Shown here one piece after another: positions 1-6,757 of a stretch of DNA of 35,756 bases. A program made the translations under genes and the position numbers. The stretch is from contig NZ_AKIW01000171.1 in NCBI RefSeq assembly GCF_000282635.1, positions 1 through 35,756 on the forward strand. The letters are read 5' to 3'. The stretch comes from Variovorax sp. CF313. Its GTDB lineage: Bacteria; Pseudomonadota; Gammaproteobacteria; Burkholderiales; Burkholderiaceae_C. The notes under the pieces were generated by a model. The model was given only the letters and a program-made list of their open reading frames with translations. It searched no databases and was not told the origin of the DNA. How positions within the stretch are numbered: the first letter of the stretch is position 1; every line of letters begins with the position of its first letter.

Positions 1-96
1 CGACTGGCTGCCCATCTGCATATCCATGGTCTGGCAACCTGAAAGGGCCAGCAGGCCGGTGAGTGCGCTTGCGAGAGAGAGTTTGAAAAAAGCCAT
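1..96 (-). CDS. Lipoprotein, 5' end only (truncated by window edge)
   Basis: Only the first 32 codons are in the window; the gene continues beyond the left edge. The reading frame starts at an ATG at position 96 and opens with MAFFKLSLASALTGLLALSGC. That is a short basic start, a hydrophobic stretch and a lipobox (L-S-G-C, cysteine at residue 21), so the product should be cleaved by signal peptidase II and lipid-anchored. After the cysteine the chain is Met/Gln-rich (TMDMQMGSQS). The function cannot be told from this fragment. No gene lies between it and the rnk-like gene at 273-674. Confidence 0.6.
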   Translation of the reverse strand, partial: MAFFKLSLASALTGLLALSGCQTMDMQMGSQS

Positions 97-272
97 GTTC
101 GATCTGTCGAGTGAGAAGAAGGATGCTGCGCCCGTGGCAGGCGTCACTCGTCAGGACCGAAGTTGGAATTGCCATGGCCTGTACGGCCTCCCGATTCGAC
201 GCGCCGCCGGCGGCCGCGCGACGATACGACCCCGGCACTACGGCGCGCCAGTGCCGAAAGTCACGAGCGACC

Positions 273-674
273 TCAGCGCGTGTAGTCGCCGCTGGCCTCC
301 GGCTGGAACAGCACCGCGACCACGTGCGCGGCGCCTTCCGCGCCATTGGGCATCTGCCAGCGGGCAAGCGTGCCCGTCTTCATGCCCAGCAGGCCGATGC
401 CGACGGGCGACAGTACCGAGACGAAGCCTGCGCCCGGCTGCGCGTCACCGGGGTAGCAGAGGGTGATCTTCTGGCGCTGCCGCGTGACGGGGTCTTCGAC
501 CTCCACCTGGGAGTTCATCGTCACGATGTCCCCCGGGACCTCGCGCGAGGGCAGCACGTCCGCCGCATCGAGGAGTTCGGCGAGCACGGGCGGAAGCTGG
601 TGGTCCGTCAGTTTGCCGAGGCGGACGAAGTCGAGTTCGGTGAGCGTGCGCTCCCCGTGAATGGTTGCAAGCAT
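273..674 (-). CDS. rnk: Rnk/GreA-C-terminal-domain family protein (nucleoside diphosphate kinase regulator type)
   Basis: This 133-residue protein matches the usual Rnk length (about 136 aa). Rnk proteins are Gre-factor relatives with a short N-terminal helical part and a C-terminal FKBP-like domain. They bind RNA polymerase and were named for an effect on nucleoside diphosphate kinase. Visible family traits are the N-terminal TELDFVRLGKL segment, the central VPGDIVTMNSQV strand, ITLCYPGDA, and the C-terminal VSVLSPVGIGLLGMKTG stretch, which is the classic GreA/GreB C-terminal signature. The start at 674 is supported by GGAG six bases upstream. It is a single-gene unit with no obvious partner. 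It could be called simply a GreA/GreB-family protein; the Rnk subgroup is chosen on length and lack of a long coiled coil. Confidence 0.85.
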   Translation of the reverse strand: MLATIHGERTLTELDFVRLGKLTDHQLPPVLAELLDAADVLPSREVPGDIVTMNSQVEVEDPVTRQRQKITLCYPGDAQPGAGFVSVLSPVGIGLLGMKTGTLARWQMPNGAEGAAHVVAVLFQPEASGDYTR

Positions 675-1010
675 GAAGCACTCCAGTTGATTGCGGCGCC
701 GTTCTGGATGGAAGAACGAACGGCGTCGCTGCCGCGCGGCGGGTGCCCGGCGGTCAATGGTTCGCGCATCAGGAAGAAGGGTAGCGGACCGCCGGGCTCA
801 GGAAAGTGCGCGGGTGCGTCGCAAGATCGCCGTGGTCGCCGCAAGGGCAGCACCCGTGCGGCGGCCAGCCACTGCCTGGGGCAGGGCTGCGCGTGCAGGG
901 TGTTTGCGGAACACGGACAAGGGGACCATGCGCCCGAGTGTAGGACGTGCCGCGAGGCCATCAAGCAATGGCCTCACCTGCCTTGCCGTTAAGCATGTAC
1001 CGGCAAAGAA
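675..1010. other. Intergenic stretch, no credible gene
   Basis: About 335 bases between the rnk-like gene and the tRNA terminator. The open frames here have low-complexity Arg/Pro/Ala composition without family motifs. The only structure I see is an 8-bp inverted repeat with a 6-base loop at 954-975 (GAGGCCAT / ATGGCCTC). It has no T-run and no known role. Confidence 0.5.
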
Positions 1011-1042
1011 AAAGCCCGCTGTCCAAAAAGACAGCGGGCTTT
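1011..1042 (-). terminator. Rho-independent terminator of the downstream tRNA-Asn copy
   Basis: A 13-bp perfect stem (AAAGCCCGCTGTC / GACAGCGGGCTTT) with a 6-base loop. Read on the minus strand it is followed by a T-rich tract (CTTTTTCTTTG). It lies 22 bases past the 3' end of the tRNA-Asn gene at 1065-1140. Confidence 0.85.
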
Positions 1043-1064
1043 CCAGAGGCCTTGCGGCTTGTGG

Positions 1065-1140
1065 TGGCTCCTCGACCTGGGCTCGAACCAGGGACCTACG
1101 GATTAACAGTCCGGCGCTCTACCGACTGAGCTATCGAGGA
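1065..1140 (-). tRNA. tRNA-Asn (anticodon GTT), copy 2
   Basis: A 76-base cloverleaf with encoded CCA. The acceptor stem TCCTCGA pairs with TCGAGGA, the D-arm is GCTCAGTCGGTAGAGC, and the anticodon arm is CCGGACTGTTAATCCGT with GTT at the centre. The T-arm has GGTTCGAGCC. It is identical in sequence to the copy at 1293-1368. Confidence 0.97.
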
Positions 1141-1151
1141 ACAAGCCTTAA

Positions 1152-1157
1152 ATTATA
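1152..1157 (-). promoter_or_regulatory. -10 box of tRNA-Asn copy 2
   Basis: Consensus TATAAT on the minus strand, 11 bases before the mature tRNA 5' end. I could not find a good -35 box at 17-18 bases. The same box occurs before the other copy. Confidence 0.6.
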
Positions 1158-1238
1158 TGCAATGGATTTGCCGATCTCGCCGGCCATCCCCGATTTTTTG
1201 CGTGACGCCGAGCACCCGGCGCGACAGTGCAAATGAAA

Positions 1239-1269
1239 ATGCCCCGCTACCTTGTGAGTAGCGGGGCAT
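1239..1269 (-). terminator. Rho-independent terminator of the first tRNA-Asn copy
   Basis: A 12-bp stem (ATGCCCCGCTAC / GTAGCGGGGCAT) with a 7-base loop, followed on the minus strand by TTTTCATTT. It lies 23 bases past the tRNA at 1293-1368. Each tRNA-Asn copy therefore has its own terminator. Confidence 0.8.
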
Positions 1270-1292
1270 CCAGAGGCCTTGCGGCTTTGTAG

Positions 1293-1368
1293 TGGCTCCT
1301 CGACCTGGGCTCGAACCAGGGACCTACGGATTAACAGTCCGGCGCTCTACCGACTGAGCTATCGAGGA
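1293..1368 (-). tRNA. tRNA-Asn (anticodon GTT), copy 1
   Basis: The same 76-base tRNA-Asn as at 1065-1140, with encoded CCA, GTT anticodon and a normal T-arm. It is the upstream copy in the direction of transcription. Confidence 0.97.
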
Positions 1369-1379
1369 ACAAGCCTTAG

Positions 1380-1385
1380 ATTATA
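1380..1385 (-). promoter_or_regulatory. -10 box of tRNA-Asn copy 1
   Basis: TATAAT on the minus strand, 11 bases upstream of the tRNA, in the same context as in the other copy (TATAATCTAAGGCTTG here, TATAATTTAAGGCTTG there). Confidence 0.6.
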
Positions 1386-1418
1386 GCGTGATTTTTGACG
1401 GTGCTTGCCCGGCCGCGT

Positions 1419-3566
1419 TCAAAGCGCAACACTTACCCCGAGGCGCAGCGTGCGCGGCGCCCCGGGGAACAGGTAGACGTGGCTGAACTGATAGGGCGAT
1501 TCCTTCCAGTAGCGGCGATCGAACAGGTTATCGACGGCCAGCGTCCAGCTGGTGTTCACGCCCCGTACCTTGGTGTCGTAGCGCAGCACCGCATCGACGC
1601 GGGTCCACGAAGGCAACGTGACCGAGCCGTCGGGCAACACGTTGCGGCGGCCTTCGTACGAAAGCTGCCCCGCGACTTCGAGGCCCGGCACCGATGCGAC
1701 GCGGTACGCGGCCTGCGCCCGCAGCACCTCCTTGGGCACGTTGGTCGGCGACTCTCCATTGAGCGCCGGATTCGCGGTGCTCCCGCGCCGCTTGGCATCG
1801 ATCACCGCGATGCTGCCGCCGATGCGCCACGGACCCTGGCTCCATTGCGCGCCGGCCTCCAGGCCGCGATGCACCGCGCGCCCGTCGTTGCGCACTTCGC
1901 AGTAGGCGCCGCACAGGTCGAGGTTGGTCATCGGCCGCGAGATGTCGAACCACGCGACCTGCCAGCTGAATGCTTCGCTGCCGCCCTTCAGGCCCAGTTC
2001 CCATTGGCGCGAGGTCAACGCGGGTAGCGCCTGCCCCGCATTGCTGTACTGCGAGATCCTGTTCGGCACGACCTGCGATTCGACGCCTTTGCCCCAGCTC
2101 GCATAGGCCAGCAGCCCCGGCTGGATGGCGTAGCTCGCCGCGATCCACGGCGTGGTCACGTCCTGCTTGTAGCCGGTCGGGCTCGAGCCATCGTTGCCGA
2201 TGCTGCTGCGATCGAGCCGCGTGTGGCGCACGCCGAGCCAGGTGGTGAAGCGGTCATTCCAGCGTATCGCGTCCTGCACCGACAGCTCGGTCGAGCGTTC
2301 GTCGCGATTGGTCTGCGGCGTGTTGGCGTCGGGGCTCGGCGGCACGATGGCCGTGCCCCAGACGTTGCCGGTGCCCGCGTAGTTGTAGGCCTGGTTGTCG
2401 AAGCGGTTGCGCACGCGGCTCAGCAGCAGGCCGAAGCCGAGCTCATGCCGCACGCTGCCCGTCGTCACGTTGCCCTTGAGGTTGAGGCTGCCCGCGGTCT
2501 GCGTACGGCGCTCGTTCTCGCTGCGGAAGTCGTAGAAGTCGAAGGTGCCGTCGGAGCAGTAGCGGTCGTAGTTGCCTTCGGCGCCGCAGCCGAAGGCGTA
2601 GGCCAGCCGGTCGTCGCTCTTCAGGCGCTGCTGGCCGATCTGCGCGCTCCAGCGCCAGTCGGCGTTCAACGCCTGGCTGAATCGCACCGTGCCCGTCAGC
2701 GCCTTGAACACCGAGGGCTGCGACCACGGTTGGTTGTTGAGGTTGATGCGCGGATCGACCGGCGCAGGCAGCGCGCTGCCCAGCAGGCTGTAGCCGTTCT
2801 GGCTCGGCTGCGTCTTGCGGCTTTGCTCGATCTCGAACTCCAGCACCGAGTCGCGCGAGATGCGCCAGTCGGCCGCGAGCGAGAACAGGTTGCGGTTGCC
2901 GTCGAGGTTGTGCGTGAGCGGCTTGAGGTTTTCGCTCGCCACGTTGATCCGATAGCCGAACTGGCGGTCCGCGCCGAAGCGCCCGCCCAGGTCGATGGCG
3001 CCGAGCGTGCTGCCGCGGCTCGTGGTCTCGATTCGCACCGTGCGCAGGTCCTGTTCGGTGGGCCGCTTCACGACGTAGTTGACCAGCCCGCCCGGCGCGC
3101 TGGTGCCGGCCTGGATGCCGCTGGTGCCGCGCAGGATCTCGACGCGCTCCTTGTTGTCGAGCGGGATCGATGTCTCCGCGCTGATCGGCAGGCCCTCGCG
3201 CCGGTAGTTGAAGCGGTTGTCGAGCACGAAGCCGCGCACCGTGAGGTAGTCCCAGTAGCCCGCGGAGTTGTAGGCGTCGGTGACCGAGGCATCGAATTGC
3301 GTGAGGTCGGCGAGCCGGCGCGCGCCGCTGTCGCGCAACTGCTTGTCGTCGATCACCGTGGCCGAGAGCGGCAACTCGCGCAGCGGCACGTCGCCGAAGC
3401 CGCTGATGTCGGCTTGCGGTGCGGCGGCGCCTTCGGTGACTGTGACTTCGCGCAACGTGCCTTGTTGCGCATGCGCGCCGAAGGCAGTGGTGAAAAGAAC
3501 GACGGCCAGTGCACGCGAAACGGGCGAGAGTGGCCAGCCAGGGGAGGAGGTGAGCTTGTGGTTCAT
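1419..3566 (-). CDS. TonB-dependent outer-membrane receptor at the end of the thiamine operon
   Basis: A 715-residue protein of the TonB-dependent siderophore-receptor type: an outer-membrane barrel that takes up a ligand using TonB energy. The chosen ATG gives a signal peptide ending A-H-A before QQGTL. A start 14 codons earlier would overlap thiE. The plug domain spans roughly residues 40-165, with LRELPLSATVI, YLTVRGF, ERVEILRGTSGI and PGGLVNYVVKRP. The rest is barrel, with alternating aromatic strands up to the end at LRLGVSVAL. It starts 5 bases after the thiE stop and reads the same way, so it should be the last gene of thiO-thiS-thiG-thiE. That position suggests a thiamine-related ligand. 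By sequence family alone a ferric siderophore would be the default guess. The substrate is inference. Confidence 0.88.
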   Translation of the reverse strand: MNHKLTSSPGWPLSPVSRALAVVLFTTAFGAHAQQGTLREVTVTEGAAAPQADISGFGDVPLRELPLSATVIDDKQLRDSGARRLADLTQFDASVTDAYNSAGYWDYLTVRGFVLDNRFNYRREGLPISAETSIPLDNKERVEILRGTSGIQAGTSAPGGLVNYVVKRPTEQDLRTVRIETTSRGSTLGAIDLGGRFGADRQFGYRINVASENLKPLTHNLDGNRNLFSLAADWRISRDSVLEFEIEQSRKTQPSQNGYSLLGSALPAPVDPRINLNNQPWSQPSVFKALTGTVRFSQALNADWRWSAQIGQQRLKSDDRLAYAFGCGAEGNYDRYCSDGTFDFYDFRSENERRTQTAGSLNLKGNVTTGSVRHELGFGLLLSRVRNRFDNQAYNYAGTGNVWGTAIVPPSPDANTPQTNRDERSTELSVQDAIRWNDRFTTWLGVRHTRLDRSSIGNDGSSPTGYKQDVTTPWIAASYAIQPGLLAYASWGKGVESQVVPNRISQYSNAGQALPALTSRQWELGLKGGSEAFSWQVAWFDISRPMTNLDLCGAYCEVRNDGRAVHRGLEAGAQWSQGPWRIGGSIAVIDAKRRGSTANPALNGESPTNVPKEVLRAQAAYRVASVPGLEVAGQLSYEGRRNVLPDGSVTLPSWTRVDAVLRYDTKVRGVNTSWTLAVDNLFDRRYWKESPYQFSHVYLFPGAPRTLRLGVSVAL

Positions 3567-3571
3567 TCTGT

Positions 3572-4507
3572 TCAGTTGCCCGCTGTGGCGCCTATGGCCG
3601 CCATCCATTGCGCGGCCGTGGCCTCGGGGTCTTCGGCCGCGACCAGCGCGCGTACCACGGCGACGGAGCCGACGCCGGTGGCCAGCACTTCGGGCAGTCG
3701 CACGGCATCGATGCCGCCGATGCCGACCTGTGGATAGCCGCGCAGCAGCCGTGCATAAGCGCCGAGCCGGGCCACGCCCTGCGGTGCGGTCGCCATCTTC
3801 TTGAGCGTGGTCGGGTACACCGCGCCCATGGCGATGTAGCTCGGGCTCACCCTGTCGGCGCGGACCATCTCGGCGTAGCCATGCGTGCTGACACCCAGGC
3901 GAAGACCCGAGGCGCGCAGTTGCGCCAGCTCGTCGGGCGAGAGCGCGTCGAGGTCTTCCTGGCCGAGGTGGATGCCGTAGGCGCCGGCCGCGATGGCGAC
4001 CTGCCAGTGGTCGTTGATGAAGAGCAGGGCGCCGGTACCTTGCACCGCTTCGACGGCCGCCTGCACTTCATGTTCGACGGCCGCTGCGTCATCGGACTTG
4101 AAGCGCAACTGCACCGTCGGTACGCCAGCGCGCGCCATGCGGCCGACCCATTGCGCATCGGGCAGCACGGCATACAGGCCGAGCCGTTCGGGGCAGGGCG
4201 GGAACGCGTCGCCGCGCCCGGCCGGTGGAAACGGCCGCATGCCGAAATCTTCGGGTGCGGCGGGCCACAGCACGGCGTCGAAGCTGCCCAGGCGCTGCGT
4301 CTGGGCGCGCCACGCATGGGCCAGGCATTCGGCATCGATCTCGATGAAGCCGAGAGCGGTGCAGGCCTGCTTGGCGCCGCGGTAGACGGGGTCGTCGGAA
4401 GAGAAGCTGGGCGCGGCCACGGGCGCGGAGGTGATGGCGCCAAAGCGCAACCCGTGGGCCGCGACGATGGCGTGCGCGATGGCGCGGGCGTCGGTCGCGG
4501 CGGTCAT
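3572..4507 (-). CDS. thiE: Thiamine phosphate synthase with N-terminal extension
   Basis: Joins HMP pyrophosphate and the thiazole phosphate to make thiamine phosphate. The product is 311 residues; typical ThiE is about 210. The ThiE barrel starts near residue 109 and shows the family motifs in order: LYAVLPD, VQLRFKSDD (phosphate-binding region), LFINDHWQVAI, GIHLGQEDL, LGVSTHGYAEM, YIAMGAVYPTTLKK, VGIGGI and VGSVAVVRAL. The common INDR appears as INDH. Residues 1-108 are an extra domain I do not recognise. The ATG overlaps the thiG stop by four bases (ATGA), which fixes the start and implies coupled translation. The frame stays open further upstream, but that part is thiG read out of frame. 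Confidence 0.93.
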   Translation of the reverse strand: MTAATDARAIAHAIVAAHGLRFGAITSAPVAAPSFSSDDPVYRGAKQACTALGFIEIDAECLAHAWRAQTQRLGSFDAVLWPAAPEDFGMRPFPPAGRGDAFPPCPERLGLYAVLPDAQWVGRMARAGVPTVQLRFKSDDAAAVEHEVQAAVEAVQGTGALLFINDHWQVAIAAGAYGIHLGQEDLDALSPDELAQLRASGLRLGVSTHGYAEMVRADRVSPSYIAMGAVYPTTLKKMATAPQGVARLGAYARLLRGYPQVGIGGIDAVRLPEVLATGVGSVAVVRALVAAEDPEATAAQWMAAIGATAGN

Positions 4508-5313
4508 GGTGCGTGATGCCAGAAGGGCGTGCCGAGCACAGGCGTGCTGGGCTGTGCTGCGTCTTGTGCGGCCATGGCGCCGGCACGGTATGCGGTGCGG
4601 CCGGCCTGCACCGCGTCGGCGAAAGCACCGGCCATCGCGACCGGGTCCTGCGCCAGCGCAACGGCGGTGTTGAGCAGCACGCCGTCGTACCCCCACTCCA
4701 TCACCTGGCAGGCATGCGAGGGCAGCCCCAGGCCCGCGTCGACCAGCATCGGCACCTTCAGGCGGTCGCGCAGCACCTGCAGCGCGTAGGGGTTGATCGG
4801 CCCGCGGCCGGTACCGATGGGCGCAGCCCAGGGCATCACGGCCTGGCAACCGACGTCGACCAGCCGCTGGCACAGCACGAGGTCTTCGGTGCAGTAGGGC
4901 AGCACCTTGAAGCCGTCGCGGATCAGCTGCGACGCGGCATCGACGAGGTTCAGCGTGTCGGGCTGCAGCGTGTAGTCGTCGCCGATCAGCTCGAGCTTGA
5001 TCCACGGCGTGTCGAACAGCTCGCGCGCCATCTGCGCGGTGGCGATCACCTCCTGCACGCTGTGGCAGCCGGCGGTGTTGGGCAGCACCGGCACCGCGAG
5101 TTTGCGCAGCAGCTCCCAGAAACCGTTGCCGAGCTCGCTATTGCCCGAGCCCTGGCTGGCGGTCTGGCGGCGCAGCGAGGCGGTCAGCATCGCGGGCCTT
5201 GCGCGTTTCACCGCGGCTTCGAGCAGGTCGGGCGAGGGGTAGCGCGCGGTGCCCAGCAGCAGGCGGCTCTGGAAGGTCTCGCCGTAGAGCACCAAGGGGT
5301 CGTTCGTTGTCAT
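4504..5313 (-). CDS. thiG: Thiazole synthase
   Basis: Forms the thiazole ring phosphate from deoxyxylulose phosphate, dehydroglycine and ThiS thiocarboxylate. The 269-residue chain shows FQSRLLLGTARYPS near the start, PNTAGCHSVQEV, and IKLELIGD, whose lysine is the Schiff-base residue of the family. It also has VLPYCTEDLVLC, MPWAAPIGTGRGP and VDAGLGLPSHACQVMEWGYDGVLLNTA. I chose ATG 5313 because GGAG lies nine bases upstream and the protein then begins as ThiG proteins usually do. ATGs at 5328 and 5331, right after the thiS stop, would add five or six residues. It sits between thiS and thiE in a tight operon. Confidence 0.95.
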   Translation of the reverse strand: MTTNDPLVLYGETFQSRLLLGTARYPSPDLLEAAVKRARPAMLTASLRRQTASQGSGNSELGNGFWELLRKLAVPVLPNTAGCHSVQEVIATAQMARELFDTPWIKLELIGDDYTLQPDTLNLVDAASQLIRDGFKVLPYCTEDLVLCQRLVDVGCQAVMPWAAPIGTGRGPINPYALQVLRDRLKVPMLVDAGLGLPSHACQVMEWGYDGVLLNTAVALAQDPVAMAGAFADAVQAGRTAYRAGAMAAQDAAQPSTPVLGTPFWHHAP

Positions 5314-5331
5314 GTTCTTTGTCTCCATCAT

Positions 5332-5535
5332 TCAGCCGCCGGTCACGGGGCGGATCACTTCGATGCGGTCGTCGGGTTGGAGCGTGCGCGCGGCGTATGC
5401 CGAGCGCGGCACGAACTCGCGGTTCACGGCCACCGCGAAAGGCGGCGTGGCGTTCAATGCCGCCAGAGCGTCGGTCAGACTGGCGTGGTCCGGCAGCGTG
5501 AAGGGCTTGTCGTTGATCAGGATGTTCATCGTCAT
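5332..5535 (-). CDS. thiS: Sulfur carrier protein ThiS
   Basis: A 67-residue ubiquitin-like carrier ending in the required Gly-Gly (RPVTGG), which is adenylated and thiocarboxylated to deliver sulfur to ThiG. The family pattern is clear: MNILINDKPFTL at the start, a helix with LTDALAALN, and FAVAVNREFVPRSAY before the tail. Two starts are possible. ATG 5535 overlaps the thiO stop (ATGA) with GGAG 11 bases upstream. ATG 5529 gives a 65-residue form beginning MNIL, nearer the usual ThiS N-terminus. I list the coupled start; the difference is two residues. Confidence 0.93.
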   Translation of the reverse strand: MTMNILINDKPFTLPDHASLTDALAALNATPPFAVAVNREFVPRSAYAARTLQPDDRIEVIRPVTGG

Positions 5536-6623
5536 GTGTCGGAGGTCTCCATGCCGAAGCTCCTTGCGAGGACCGAGTGGCCATGCGCAAGCAGTTCCAT
5601 CGCGGCGTCGAGCAGGGCGGGCGCGATCATGAAACCGTGGCGGTACAGGCCGTTGATCTGCAGCATGCGCGGCTGCGGCTGGCGAATGGCGGGCAGGTTG
5701 TCGGGCAGCGTAGGGCGGCACTGCGTGGCGATCTCGACGATGCGCGCCTCGGCGAAGCCGCTGTGCACGGCATAGGCGGCGCTCAGCAGTTCGAGCGTGG
5801 AGCGAACGCTGGCGGGCGACATGTCGTCCGATTCGATCTCGGTCGCGCCGATCACGAACAGCTTGCCGGGCTTGGGTGCGATGTAGAGCGGGTAGCGCGG
5901 ATGCACGAGGCGGGTGGGGCGCTTCAGGCTCACCTCGGGTGCGTGCACGCGGATCACCTCGCCACGCACGCCGCGCAGCGCGTTCCATTGGGGCTTGGCG
6001 CCGAGACCGCGGCAGTCGATCAACCAGTCGGGCTGGCCCGTGGCACCGGGCGAAAAGTCCGAGGGTGCGCGCGGCGATTGCCAGTGCAGCGTGACGCGCG
6101 GGCTGGCCTGCAGCGTGGCGAGCAACGAAGCCAGCAACGCGCGGTTGTCGAGCTGGCCTTCGCCCGGCAGGAACAGGCCCTGCGCGAAACGCTGGCCCAG
6201 TGAAGGCTCGAGCGCGGCAATCGCTTGCGCGTCGAGTGTCTGCATCGGCGCGAGCTCAGGCACCTGCGTGCCGGTGTTCGCAAGCACGCGCGCAAGCCGT
6301 GTGGCTTCGGCGGCGTCCTGCCGATGCCAGAGCACCAGCGTGCCTTCGCGCTGGAAGAACACGGGCTGAGCGAGCGAGGCAAGCAGTTCGGGCCAGCGCG
6401 ACAGCGCATGCTGCCCCATGCGCACGACCGACACAGGTGCCACGGCCGATTCGGCCAACGGGGCGAGCATCGCCGCAGCCACGCGCGCGGCGGCGCCTTC
6501 GGCATCGGGACTGCCGGCTTCGAACAGATCGACCTTGCAGCCGGCCTGCGCGAGCGTCACCGCCAGCAGCCGGCCCATGAGGCCTGCGCCGAGGATGGCA
6601 GCCGATTGAAAAGGAAGGCTCAT
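5532..6623 (-). CDS. thiO: FAD-dependent glycine oxidase ThiO
   Basis: A 363-residue D-amino-acid-oxidase-fold enzyme that oxidises glycine to dehydroglycine for ThiG in aerobic thiamine synthesis. The N-terminus AAILGAGLMGRLLAVTLAQ is the FAD-binding GxGxxG fold, followed by an acidic strand end (VDLFEAG). Later come LPGEGQLDNRALLASL, DCRGLGAKPQW, RGVRGEVIRVHAPEV, FVIGATEIESDD and a C-terminal LQINGLYRHGFMIAPAL, all typical of ThiO. The start at 6623 has AAGGAG seven bases upstream. It is the first gene of thiO-thiS-thiG-thiE-TonB receptor. No TPP riboswitch precedes it here; the upstream DNA is a GC-rich palindromic element. Confidence 0.93.
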   Translation of the reverse strand: MSLPFQSAAILGAGLMGRLLAVTLAQAGCKVDLFEAGSPDAEGAAARVAAAMLAPLAESAVAPVSVVRMGQHALSRWPELLASLAQPVFFQREGTLVLWHRQDAAEATRLARVLANTGTQVPELAPMQTLDAQAIAALEPSLGQRFAQGLFLPGEGQLDNRALLASLLATLQASPRVTLHWQSPRAPSDFSPGATGQPDWLIDCRGLGAKPQWNALRGVRGEVIRVHAPEVSLKRPTRLVHPRYPLYIAPKPGKLFVIGATEIESDDMSPASVRSTLELLSAAYAVHSGFAEARIVEIATQCRPTLPDNLPAIRQPQPRMLQINGLYRHGFMIAPALLDAAMELLAHGHSVLARSFGMETSDT

Positions 6624-6632
6624 GGTCTTGCT

Positions 6633-6729
6633 CCTTCCCCCTCTGGGGGAAGGCTGGGATGGGGGCAGGCAGAGCGCCCAATGGATACGCCGCGTGCCCC
6701 CACCCCGGCCCTCCCCCGGAAGGGGAGGG
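6633..6729. repeat. Paired GC-rich palindromic element between thiO and thiD
   Basis: Two palindromes, 6633-6653 (CCTTCCCCC, TCT, GGGGGAAGG) and 6709-6729 (CCCTCCCC, five bases, GGGGAGGG). Each arm extends outward-in as a longer imperfect inverted repeat (GGCTGGGATGGGGG near 6652-6665 against CCCCCACCCCGGCC near 6697-6710), so the whole block could fold as one long structure. It fills almost the entire divergent promoter region. It resembles the short palindromic repeats scattered between genes of Comamonadaceae. Confidence 0.6.
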
Positions 6730-6757
6730 AGAAGAAGAGTCGCCGATAATTTTCGGC

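Larger units (their letters stand above)
1043..1385. repeat. Tandem duplication containing tRNA-Asn
   Basis: Two nearly identical blocks, 1043-1156 and 1270-1385, offset by about 228 bases. Each begins with CCAGAGGCCTTGCGGCTT, contains a complete tRNA-Asn, and ends with the same upstream sequence including the -10 box. The terminators between them differ in sequence, so the copied unit was the promoter, the tRNA and a short 3' flank. Confidence 0.85.

Noticed and set aside
608..964. Minus-strand open frame of 118 codons before the rnk-like gene
   Set aside because: It overlaps the rnk start, is rich in Pro/Arg/Ser/Cys and shows no family pattern or Shine-Dalgarno site.
2223..3737. Long plus-strand open frame of about 500 codons opposite the TonB receptor
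   Set aside because: Composition is Arg/Ala/Val/His-rich with no motifs. It is the antisense of a well-supported receptor in GC-rich DNA.
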